Shown: positions 1 to 5,320 of the stretch, in pieces
Layout: each line of letters opens with the position of its first letter
Position numbering within the stretch: position 1 is the first letter of the stretch
Assembly: GCA_025362765.1 (NCBI GenBank)
Contig: JANYFI010000499.1
Location: forward strand, 1-5,320
Direction of reading: 5' to 3'
Length of the DNA stretch: 5,320 nt
Source: Ferruginibacter sp.
Lineage (GTDB): Bacteria > Bacteroidota > Bacteroidia > Chitinophagales > Chitinophagaceae
Translations under genes and position numbers: made by a program
Notes under the pieces: generated by a model
Databases searched by the model: none
Seen by the model: only the letters and a program-made list of their open reading frames with translations
What the model was told of the DNA's origin: nothing

Positions 1-54
1 GAAAGAGGTTTTCTTAAACAGGGAGATGTGGTGATAAATACCGGCAGCACACCC
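1..54 (+). pseudogene. Inverted fragment of the pyruvate kinase C-terminus
   Basis: Read on the plus strand from base 1, 18 codons spell ERGFLKQGDVVINTGSTP. This matches the wording of the conserved C-terminal stretch of pyruvate kinases (xKGxxxxGDxVxxxxGxxP), which normally follows the SWGV position by roughly 25 residues. After base 54 the plus frame becomes the antisense of the main pyk gene and stops at a TAG at 121-123. The fragment is therefore a piece of the same gene in the opposite orientation, not an independent gene. The junction falls in bases 48-55, where ACACCCC serves both the STP codons on the plus strand and the WGV codons on the minus strand. The match is judged from memory of the family, not from an alignment. 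Confidence 0.7.
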
Positions 55-1364
55 CAGCTTAAACTTAACTGGTTGATGAGGGTTTTTTCTTTACTAAAAA
101 TATACAATGGCGCTTTAGGTCGATAGCTGCTTAACATAAAACCTGTATACCCGCTTTGCGTCATTCCTATCAACGCTTTGGCGTTAACATCTTTTGCCAT
201 TTTACATGCGCTGGCACACAACGCATCGCTTAAAAGGGAAGGGGAGTGCTGCTGGGGAGTCAGGATATCGTCTCTGTCATAATCATACAGTGTTCCTTCT
301 ACCTGTAAAATTATTTTGCTCATCATTTCCACCACCAGCGTAGGATATTGTCCCATAGCGGTTTCGCCGCTCAGCATCACTGCATCGGCGCCTTCCAGTA
401 CGGCATTAGCCACATCAGTAACTTCACTGCGGTTAGGTTTGGTGCGTTCCATCATACTCTCCATCATCTGCGTAGCAACAATTACCGGTTTGGCCCTGTG
501 CATGCATTTACGGATGATTTCTTTTTGAATAATGGGCACTTGCTCTACAGGAACTTCTACTCCCAAGTCGCCACGGGCAACCATGATGCCATCACTTTCA
601 ACAATAATGTTACGGATGTTTTTAAGTGCTTCGGGCATCTCTATTTTAGAAATAACCTTTGCCTTGCTTTTTTGCGCTTTGATACGTTTTTTAAGATCAA
701 TTATATCATCTGCATGGCGAACAAAGGAAAGGGCTATCCAGTCTAAATCCTGGGAAATAATAAAATCAAGATCAGCAATATCTTTTTCGGTAAGAGAAGG
801 CATTGTTAACGCCGAGTCTGGAAGATTAACCCCTTTTTTGGGAAATAAAATTCCTCCCAGCGTTACTGAAATTCTAACTTCTTTATTATTTAATATTTCT
901 TCAACTTTCACCTCCATTTTTCCATCATCCAGAAAAATACGTTCCCCTACTTTTACGTCTTTAGCAAGGTTGGCATAGCTTACATAAATCTTATCTTTCG
1001 TACCCACCATTTTTTCGGTAGTAAAAATAAACTGGCTGCCGTCCTTCAATTCTATTTGTCCGTTTTCCAATTCGCCTACCCGTAATTTTGGTCCCTGCAA
1101 ATCTCCGAGGATAGCAATATTATAAGGCTCTTTAATGTTGATTTCCCTTATAAAATCAATAATGATTTTTTTATCTTCATAAGATCCGTGAGAAAAATTA
1201 AGCCGAAAAACATTTACCCCTGCTTTTACAAGATCCAGTAATTTTTCGTAGGTAGAGCACGCTGGTCCTACAGTGGCTACAATTTTTGTTCGTTTAATGG
1301 TGTGTTGAAAACCTGCTTCTTTATCCATTTCAGCATGTAGGTATTTACCTAAGTTTTTGCTCAT
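1..1364 (-). CDS. pyk: Pyruvate kinase, 3' end rearranged and cut by the window edge
   Basis: Cytoplasmic pyruvate kinase converts phosphoenolpyruvate and ADP to pyruvate and ATP, the last step of glycolysis. The frame starts at ATG 1364 and stays open to the left edge. Visible motifs are KRTKIVATVGP (residues 24-34), FRLNFSHG (53-60), GDLQGPKLRVG (87-97), ISKIE with catalytic Lys240, MVARGDLGVE (261-270), ATQMMESM with Thr298, and LSGETA (331-336). The B domain lies at about 95-190 and the C-terminal domain begins near 375. Leu89, Gln90, Lys93 and Val96 match the potassium-independent subgroup. Similarity holds to SWGV (436-439, ending at position 48). The 16 residues after that do not resemble the family, because bases 1-54 carry the gene's own later sequence in reverse orientation. 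The family is usually about 470-480 residues, so roughly the last 40 are missing or displaced. pfkA lies 84 bases upstream. No clear Shine-Dalgarno precedes the start. Confidence 0.95.
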   Translation of the reverse strand, partial: MSKNLGKYLHAEMDKEAGFQHTIKRTKIVATVGPACSTYEKLLDLVKAGVNVFRLNFSHGSYEDKKIIIDFIREINIKEPYNIAILGDLQGPKLRVGELENGQIELKDGSQFIFTTEKMVGTKDKIYVSYANLAKDVKVGERIFLDDGKMEVKVEEILNNKEVRISVTLGGILFPKKGVNLPDSALTMPSLTEKDIADLDFIISQDLDWIALSFVRHADDIIDLKKRIKAQKSKAKVISKIEMPEALKNIRNIIVESDGIMVARGDLGVEVPVEQVPIIQKEIIRKCMHRAKPVIVATQMMESMMERTKPNRSEVTDVANAVLEGADAVMLSGETAMGQYPTLVVEMMSKIILQVEGTLYDYDRDDILTPQQHSPSLLSDALCASACKMAKDVNAKALIGMTQSGYTGFMLSSYRPKAPLYIFSKEKTLINQLSLSWGVLPVFITTSPCLRKPL

Positions 1365-1448
1365 TAGTTTTTATTTATTTTCGAATGTCAAGAGAATTCT
1401 TTATCACATGGGCAATGTAGCCCGGTAGCCGTTTGCGTCGCTTTTTTA
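1365..1448. other. pfkA-pyk spacer
   Basis: This 84-base spacer separates the pfkA stop from the pyk start. It contains a short GC-rich island at about 1409-1440 with a weak inverted repeat GGGC-6-GCCC (1410-1423). No T-run follows it on the minus strand, so it does not look like an intrinsic terminator. I see no TAnnTTTG element upstream of pyk. The two genes are therefore most simply read as one transcript, although a weak internal promoter cannot be excluded. Confidence 0.5.
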
Positions 1449-2432
1449 TTAACTCGCTAAAATTTTTACAATTTTCATCCATTCTTCACTGATGCGCTGT
1501 TTCTTTTTTACCGCCTCATTCAGTGGGGTATAATGCATCCGGTTATTGACCATGCCTACAAAAACATTGAACTTACCTTCCATCAAACATTCAACGGCAG
1601 AATACCCCATGCGGCTTGCAATCAGCCTGTCAAAACAGGTAGGCGATCCGCCTCTTTGTATGTGTCCTAAAATACATACCCGTACATCCTGCGCGGGCAA
1701 GCGGGCCTTTATAATTTTAGCAATTTCATCGGCACCACCAAATTCATCACCCTCGGCCACCACAATCAGGTTTACTAATTTATGTCTTCTTTCTTTTTCT
1801 GCCAGTTGTTTAATAATTTCCTCAATATCCGTTTTTCTTTCGGGGATTAGCACATTTTCCGCACCGGTTGCTATTCCACTGTGCAGTGCAATGTATCCTG
1901 CATCCCTCCCCATTACTTCAATAATAAACAGCCTGTCGTGTGCATCCGCAGTATCCCTTATTTTGTCGATGGCTTCCACTGCAGTGTTTACAGCAGTATC
2001 AAAACCAATGGTAAAATCTGTACCGGCGATATCTTTATCAATAGTGCCCGGTAAACCTACGCAGGGAATATCATATTCATTGCTGAATGTTTGTGCGCCC
2101 CTGAAACTGCCATCTCCACCAATTATCACCAGTCCGTTAATGCCGTGTTTCGTTAAATTATCATAAGCTTTTTTTCTGCCTTCCGGTGTAAAAAATTCCT
2201 TGCAACGGGAAGTTTTTAATATCGTTCCGCCACGCTGAATGATATTGGCCACGCTTCTGCTTTCCATTTTGTAAATATCGTCTTCCACCATACCTGTATA
2301 TCCACGTACAATGCCAAATACTTCCAATCCATTATAAAGTCCTGTTCTTACAACGGCGCGTATGCCTGCGTTCATTCCGGGAGCATCGCCTCCTGAGGTA
2401 AGTACGCCAATCTTAGTAACCTTTTTTTTCAT
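1449..2432 (-). CDS. pfkA: ATP-dependent 6-phosphofructokinase
   Basis: This cytoplasmic enzyme phosphorylates fructose 6-phosphate to fructose 1,6-bisphosphate using ATP, the committed step of glycolysis. It is 327 residues, close to the 320 of E. coli PfkA. Visible are the nucleotide loop LTSGGDAPGMN (11-21), GGDGS (105-109), the catalytic PGTIDKD (128-134, base Asp132), the substrate motif MGRDAGY (174-180) and GHIQRGGSP (256-264). Gly108 and Gly129 are the residues expected of ATP users rather than pyrophosphate users. Arg25, Arg29, Arg59, Arg159 and Glu198 align with the E. coli effector site, so regulation by PEP and ADP is plausible. Lys133 replaces the Asn seen in E. coli TIDND. The ATG at 2432 fits the family N-terminus, with a loose AAAGGG 11-16 bases upstream. 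It lies directly upstream of pyk, probably as a glycolytic pair. Confidence 0.97.
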   Translation of the reverse strand: MKKKVTKIGVLTSGGDAPGMNAGIRAVVRTGLYNGLEVFGIVRGYTGMVEDDIYKMESRSVANIIQRGGTILKTSRCKEFFTPEGRKKAYDNLTKHGINGLVIIGGDGSFRGAQTFSNEYDIPCVGLPGTIDKDIAGTDFTIGFDTAVNTAVEAIDKIRDTADAHDRLFIIEVMGRDAGYIALHSGIATGAENVLIPERKTDIEEIIKQLAEKERRHKLVNLIVVAEGDEFGGADEIAKIIKARLPAQDVRVCILGHIQRGGSPTCFDRLIASRMGYSAVECLMEGKFNVFVGMVNNRMHYTPLNEAVKKKQRISEEWMKIVKILAS

Positions 2433-2581
2433 ATCTAAAAAACACCCTTTTAATTAAAAAACTTTCAATCCTTCTCTTAATTCAATAATAATAATATAAT
2501 TTTTAAGCCAAGGTTTCAAAAATAAGCATTTAAAACTAATCTGAAAATTCCGAGTACCTTATTGTAATTAAATATTATCTG
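2433..2581. other. plsC-pfkA spacer with a possible pfkA promoter
   Basis: This 149-base, very AT-rich spacer contains no ORF or strong hairpin. Its length and the weak promoter match inside it suggest that pfkA-pyk may be transcribed separately from ung-plsC, but no terminator follows plsC. Confidence 0.45.
2483..2511 (-). promoter_or_regulatory. Possible pfkA promoter
   Basis: On the minus strand, TTGG (2508-2511), a 17-base gap and TATTATTG (2483-2490) loosely match the Bacteroidota pattern TTTG-N17-23-TAnnTTTG. The -7 element differs at one fixed position. The surrounding sequence is so AT-rich that chance matches are likely. The expected transcript start is about 45 bases before the pfkA ATG. 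Confidence 0.25.
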
Positions 2582-3364
2582 TCAAACACCCTTTACATAG
2601 TGGTCTCTCATGATAGTAAATATTTTTTCTTTTAAAGCAGGCGCTTTCATTTCCTCCGATGAAACTGCCGGTAAAAAATGCATTTGTAATTTCGTAGGCA
2701 ACAGAAAAAAGCCTTTGTTTGCAGGCATTGCTTTTTTTGTACCGAAAATTACGCAGGGAATCACTTCTTTTTTTGTGTCTATAGCCAGTTTAAAAGCACC
2801 GTCAAAAAAAGGTTTTATCGGCTCGCTCGTGCGATTGCGTGTACCCTCCGGATAGATGCACATGTGCATATTATTGCGCAATACTTCCCGCATATCCTCA
2901 AAGCTTTTCAGCCTGCTCCTGTTATCACTGCGATCTACCGGTACAGAGCCCCTTTTATAGAACCAGCCAAAGATGGGTACTTTTGCAAATGAAGCCTTGG
3001 CGATGGTTTTATTTCCACCGGGTATAAACGGCGCTGATAACGGAACATCCAGTAAGGCGTTGTGGTTATAGACCACTACATATGTTTGTCCTTTCTTAAA
3101 ATTCTCTTTTCCTTTTATCATGGCTGGGCAACCAATCATCCTGAGCCAGGTCCACATCCACACTCGTGAAACTGCAATAAAATAATCCTGGCCTTTAGGT
3201 CCCGGAATTGCGTAGGATACCATCGATGGAAGAAATATAATAAGGAAGGTGACCACAAAACTTATCAAACCCCACACTGCCCATATTCTTCCAAAAATAT
3301 TTAAACAAATATCTTTTAAAGAAGTAAATGCGGGCTGAGCTGAATGGATATCTGTATTGGTCAA
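2582..3364 (-). CDS. plsC: PlsC-type 1-acylglycerol-3-phosphate O-acyltransferase
   Basis: This LPLAT/PlsC-family membrane enzyme probably transfers an acyl chain to lysophosphatidic acid to make phosphatidic acid for phospholipid synthesis. The four family blocks appear in order: HNALLD, the H(x4)D catalytic pair His101/Asp106; RGSVPVDRSD (138-146), contacting the glycerol phosphate; YPEGTRNR (171-178), binding phosphate; and VIPCVIFGT (201-209). A hydrophobic segment at about 28-47 is a likely membrane anchor. The 260-residue length is normal for the family. The start is uncertain: the frame opens with TTG at 3364, an in-frame stop lies 15 codons upstream, and no ATG occurs before codon 48, which would remove the anchor. 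TTG is therefore the best choice. It lies 44 bases after ung and probably shares its transcript. Related PlsC-like enzymes make ornithine or glycine lipids, so the exact acceptor is not proven. Confidence 0.85.
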   Translation of the reverse strand: MTNTDIHSAQPAFTSLKDICLNIFGRIWAVWGLISFVVTFLIIFLPSMVSYAIPGPKGQDYFIAVSRVWMWTWLRMIGCPAMIKGKENFKKGQTYVVVYNHNALLDVPLSAPFIPGGNKTIAKASFAKVPIFGWFYKRGSVPVDRSDNRSRLKSFEDMREVLRNNMHMCIYPEGTRNRTSEPIKPFFDGAFKLAIDTKKEVIPCVIFGTKKAMPANKGFFLLPTKLQMHFLPAVSSEEMKAPALKEKIFTIMRDHYVKGV

Positions 3365-3408
3365 AATAGTTGATAAGTTTACTGAACTGCTCTACAACAG
3401 GGTCAGGG

Positions 3409-4086
3409 TTATAATAAGTTCCAGTTGATACCTGGCAGGTTTTGATTGGCTAATAGTTCATTTGTTTTTGAAAAATGCTTACAACCAAAAAAACCTCTGT
3501 TAGCACTAAATGGAGAAGGGTGCGCCGCTTTCAAAACAAAATGTTTTGTTTCGTCTATCAGTATTTGCTTCTCTTGCGCAAATTTACCCCATAAAAGAAA
3601 TATTACCCCTTTTTTTTCATCAGATATTTTTGTTATGACGGCATTGGAAAAATTCATCCAGCCAATTTTTGAATGACTGGCGGGGTCGTTTGTCCTTACC
3701 GTTAAAATAGCGTTTAATAAAAATACTCCCTGGTCGGCCCAACTGGTAAGATTGCCAAAACCTTTCGGCATAATAATTCCTACATCATTTTGAATTTCTT
3801 TAAAAATATTTATCAGCGATGGCGGTGGTTTTATACCAGTTGGCACGCTAAAGCTAAGTCCGTTCGCCTGTCCTGGATTGTGATATGGATCCTGCCCCAG
3901 TATTACCACTTTTACTTTTTCAAAAGAGGTATGATTAAATGCGTTAAAAATTAACGGAACGGGAGGGTATATAATTTTACCTGCACTGCTTTCTATTTTC
4001 AAAAAGGTAAGAATCTCTAAAAAATAGGGCTTTGTAAATTCGTTTTTTAATACCTCGTGCCACGCGGATTCAATTTTTACATCCAT
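3409..4086 (-). CDS. ung: Uracil-DNA glycosylase, family 1
   Basis: This enzyme removes uracil from DNA, arising from cytosine deamination or dUTP misincorporation, and starts base-excision repair. From the ATG at 4086 it is 225 residues, normal for family 1. Motifs are GQDPYH (64-69) with catalytic Asp66 and Tyr68, Phe79 in GLSFSVP for uracil stacking, Asn125 in LLNAILTVR for uracil recognition, and HPSPFS (189-194) with catalytic His189 and the DNA-inserting loop. The frame extends eight codons upstream to a TTG at 4110. Those residues (MYFYKKIF) come from AT-rich leader sequence, and MDVKIESAW fits the usual family N-terminus, so the ATG at 4086 is preferred. There is no Shine-Dalgarno. 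The upstream terminator at 4158-4202 separates ung from the cytochrome gene, so ung needs its own promoter, although I see only weak candidates. Confidence 0.96.
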   Translation of the reverse strand: MDVKIESAWHEVLKNEFTKPYFLEILTFLKIESSAGKIIYPPVPLIFNAFNHTSFEKVKVVILGQDPYHNPGQANGLSFSVPTGIKPPPSLINIFKEIQNDVGIIMPKGFGNLTSWADQGVFLLNAILTVRTNDPASHSKIGWMNFSNAVITKISDEKKGVIFLLWGKFAQEKQILIDETKHFVLKAAHPSPFSANRGFFGCKHFSKTNELLANQNLPGINWNLL

Positions 4087-4157
4087 GAAAATTTTTTTAT
4101 AAAAATACAACAGTGATGTTAATTGAATGTAGCAAACAGGGCTGTGTTTAAATAAAG

Positions 4158-4202
4158 CAAATAAAAAATCCTGTTGCAGGTGGCAACAGGATTTTTTATT
4201 TG
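4158..4202 (-). terminator. Rho-independent terminator of the cytochrome gene
   Basis: A perfect 20-base-pair inverted repeat (arms 4158-4177 and 4183-4202) encloses a 5-base loop. The GC-containing core CCTGTTGC/GCAACAGG is flanked by A-rich and T-rich tracts, so the minus-strand transcript ends the hairpin in a run of six U residues within U-rich sequence. It starts 31 bases after the cytochrome stop codon. The symmetry makes it potentially bidirectional, but no plus-strand gene ends here. Confidence 0.9.
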
Positions 4203-4232
4203 AAGCAAGCCTGATTTTATAAATTGATAAGT

Positions 4233-4748
4233 TTAATTCTTTTGAGGCGGTGCAGGTGGAGCGGCAGGAGCACCGGGCACAGGGCCAGGCTTGCCGGGAG
4301 GGCCGAAATCATGCACCTCAGGGTTTTTGCCTTTAGTGTCTGGTATGGCAGCACCATGGTGACAAGTATAGCAGGTAACTACCATCAGCGAATCGCCAAT
4401 CATTGGTTTGGCTACTTGAAAATTGTCGGTATTCATTTTTAAAACCATCCGCATCATATCCCGGGCAATGTCTTTCCTGGGATTGGCGTCACTCGCAAAG
4501 TCAGGATGATCCGCACCAGGTTCCTTCGCATGACAATAGTCGCAGTGCACGCCCAATGCATCTCCAAACTGCACCTCCATAATATCGTGCAAGGCTTCCC
4601 TGCTGATATCCTGCGGCAGAATTTTAAGATTTTTGTATATAACGGGGTGTACCGGGGCAGTAGTACCGGCCACACCAATGATAACTACAATAACCATCGT
4701 TATCATTACCATCAGCTTTCTGTTTATCTGTAGCAATAATTTTTTCAT
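4233..4748 (-). CDS. Diheme cytochrome c, reaction-centre cytochrome subunit-like
   Basis: This 171-residue exported or membrane-anchored c-type cytochrome probably carries electrons outside the cytoplasmic membrane. Its partners are unknown. Residues 11-28 form a hydrophobic N-terminal segment after MKKLLLQINR, either a signal anchor or an uncleaved signal. Two heme sites are CDYCH (69-73) and CYTCH (126-130). The stretch KNLKILPQDISREALHDIM before heme 1 and VTCYTCHHG at heme 2 resemble the photosynthetic reaction-centre cytochrome family (PF02276), which normally has four hemes. Met57 and one of Met98, Met99, Met101 or Met105 are candidate axial ligands. The C-terminus (149-171) is a Pro/Gly/Ala-rich tail. 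The frame extends back to a TTG at 4805, but that crosses the likely promoter, and ATG 4748 starts a proper signal-like segment. There is no lipobox cysteine. A strong terminator follows. Confidence 0.88.
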   Translation of the reverse strand: MKKLLLQINRKLMVMITMVIVVIIGVAGTTAPVHPVIYKNLKILPQDISREALHDIMEVQFGDALGVHCDYCHAKEPGADHPDFASDANPRKDIARDMMRMVLKMNTDNFQVAKPMIGDSLMVVTCYTCHHGAAIPDTKGKNPEVHDFGPPGKPGPVPGAPAAPPAPPQKN

Positions 4749-4776
4749 AAATAATTGTTTTGATGAATCGTTTGTA

Positions 4777-4806
4777 TAAAGATAAGTGAAGGCTAATAAA
4801 GACAAT
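4777..4806 (-). promoter_or_regulatory. Probable promoter of the cytochrome gene
   Basis: On the minus strand, ATTG (4803-4806), an 18-base gap and TATCTTTA (4777-4784) match the Bacteroidota pattern TTTG-N17-23-TAnnTTTG with one mismatch in each box. Transcription would start about 20-25 bases before ATG 4748. This also argues against the upstream TTG at 4805 as the translation start. Confidence 0.45.
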
Positions 4807-4828
4807 ATTTTTTTTTACTGCCCACAAC

Positions 4829-4854
4829 GCCCGCTATCGTTGCTGCAAACGGGC
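4829..4854. repeat. GC-rich imperfect inverted repeat between the divergent genes
   Basis: GCCCG (4829-4833) pairs with CGGGC (4850-4854). On the minus strand the stem extends by a G-U and a U-A pair around a 12-base loop. It sits in a GC-rich island (about 4819-4857) inside an AT-rich divergent spacer, next to a nine-T run at 4808-4816. A second GGGC run nearby could pair alternatively. Its function is unknown: it could be an operator-like site, a dispersed intergenic repeat or a chance hairpin. Confidence 0.35.
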
Positions 4855-4938
4855 AAGTTTTTAAGGATGAAGATTATTAAGCATTGTGCAATAAATTAAC
4901 CGGTAACAGATATGGCCAAAATAACCTTTGCTTATCAT

Positions 4939-4946
4939 TACTTTTG
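4939..4946 (+). promoter_or_regulatory. -7 promoter element of the exported-protein gene
   Basis: TACTTTTG is an exact match to the Bacteroidota -7 consensus TAnnTTTG, 18 bases upstream of the ATG at 4965. No good TTTG lies at the usual 17-23-base distance upstream. The TTTG at 4927-4930 is too close. The leader would be short. Confidence 0.5.
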
Positions 4947-4964
4947 TCTTGTAAAAAATATTCG

Positions 4965-5320
4965 ATGAGAAATTTATTTTTAATGGTGGTTCTTTTATTG
5001 TCAGTGTGTGGAGTGTGCGGCCAGGCCGAAAATTTAACCTATGAAACTGTAGCGGGAAAATTTGAGGCCAACTACAATGCGGGCAAATTTGACAGCATTT
5101 TTGCCATGTTTTCTACAGAACTGCAGGTAGCCCTGCCCTTAAATAAAACCAGTGATTTTTTGGGCAAGCTGCAGTCACAAGCGGGAAAAATTATACAACG
5201 AAAATTTGTAAAATATGAAAACGGAACTTATGCAGAATATAAGACAAATTTTGAGCGGGCGCTGTTTGCAGTAAATATTTCGGTTGATAATAATTCCCGC
5301 TCTTCTGCCCGCATTCTTGA
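4965..5320 (+). CDS. Exported protein with a probable DUF3887/NTF2-like N-terminal domain, partial
   Basis: This frame runs off the right edge after 118 codons plus two bases. Residues 1-20 form a classic signal peptide (MRNLF, a hydrophobic core, then CGVCGQA), probably cut near residue 21. Cys15 and Cys18 lie near the end of the core, but neither has the small residue before it that a good lipobox needs, so lipidation is doubtful. The mature part, with YETVAGKFEANYNAGKFDSIFAMFS (26-50) and later FLGKLQSQAGKI, resembles the helix-rich start of DUF3887 domains. In Bacteroidota these often precede a serine beta-lactamase-like or alpha/beta hydrolase domain. Whether one follows lies outside the window. 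It is divergent from the cytochrome gene and has an exact -7 element upstream. The domain name is a recollection of sequence style, with moderate certainty. The CDS itself is secure. Confidence 0.75.
   Translation, partial: MRNLFLMVVLLLSVCGVCGQAENLTYETVAGKFEANYNAGKFDSIFAMFSTELQVALPLNKTSDFLGKLQSQAGKIIQRKFVKYENGTYAEYKTNFERALFAVNISVDNNSRSSARIL

Noticed and set aside
1..60. A simple frameshift in pyk near the left edge
   Set aside because: Neither alternative minus-strand frame restores a PK-like C-terminus. The PK-like residues are on the opposite strand, so a fold-back or inversion fits and a frameshift does not.
316..978. Overlapping plus-strand open frames opposite pyk
   Set aside because: The minus strand encodes catalytic motifs of pyruvate kinase through the whole stretch. 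The plus frames are antisense shadows.
1410..1423. Hairpin in the pfkA-pyk spacer as a terminator
   Set aside because: The stem is only four base pairs and no U-run follows it on the minus strand.
1546..2166. A 206-codon plus-strand open frame
   Set aside because: It is antisense to well-conserved pfkA codons, has a low-complexity Ser/Ile/Leu/Ala composition and shows no family resemblance, so it is a shadow of pfkA.
3365..3408. Possible tRNA-like or structured RNA in the ung-plsC spacer
   Set aside because: Only 44 bases long, with short imperfect pairings and no cloverleaf.
4087..4110. N-terminal extension of ung to a TTG codon
   Set aside because: The eight added residues come from AT-rich leader sequence, and the family N-terminus begins at the ATG at 4086.
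4100..4136. Promoter for ung (TTTG to TATTTTTA)
   Set aside because: The gap is 25 bases, outside the usual 17-23, and the AT-rich context makes a chance match likely.
4749..4805. N-terminal extension of the cytochrome to a TTG codon
   Set aside because: It overlaps the likely promoter and would put 19 mostly polar residues before a proper signal-anchor start at ATG 4748.
4454..4827. Other open frames overlapping the cytochrome gene on both strands
   Set aside because: They lack recognisable domains and overlap a frame with two intact CxxCH sites.

Overview
The window looks like chromosomal housekeeping DNA from a member of the Bacteroidota, probably close to the Chitinophagaceae. The evidence is AT-rich spacers, starts without a clear Shine-Dalgarno sequence, -7 elements of the TAnnTTTG type, and protein wording typical of that group in pyruvate kinase, phosphofructokinase and uracil-DNA glycosylase. 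This placement is an inference from sequence style, not from a search.

Layout: five genes lie on the minus strand and one on the plus strand. In minus-strand transcription order (right to left) they are a membrane-anchored diheme cytochrome c (4233-4748), a strong hairpin terminator (4158-4202), uracil-DNA glycosylase ung (3409-4086), a PlsC-type acyltransferase (2582-3364), 6-phosphofructokinase pfkA (1449-2432) and pyruvate kinase pyk (1-1364, cut by the left edge). At the right end a divergent plus-strand gene starts at 4965. It encodes an exported protein with a probable DUF3887/NTF2-like N-terminal domain and runs off the window.

How the genes relate: pfkA and pyk are 84 bases apart and encode the two classical irreversible control steps of glycolysis, so co-transcription makes sense. 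ung and plsC are 44 bases apart and may share a transcript without an obvious functional link. The cytochrome is a separate unit, closed by its own terminator and preceded by a plausible promoter. It resembles half of the tetraheme subunit of photosynthetic reaction centres, but nothing here suggests phototrophy.

The oddest feature is at the left edge. The minus-strand pyk frame stops resembling pyruvate kinase after about codon 439 (position 48). The plus strand of bases 1-54 instead encodes the conserved C-terminal stretch of pyruvate kinase. The end of the gene has therefore been folded back on itself, joined across a short shared ACACCCC/GGGGTGT sequence. This is either an assembly or amplification chimera at a contig end, or a real small inversion.

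I see no CRISPR array, mobile element, RNA gene or defence system. Apart from the fold-back, this is an ordinary core-genome region.
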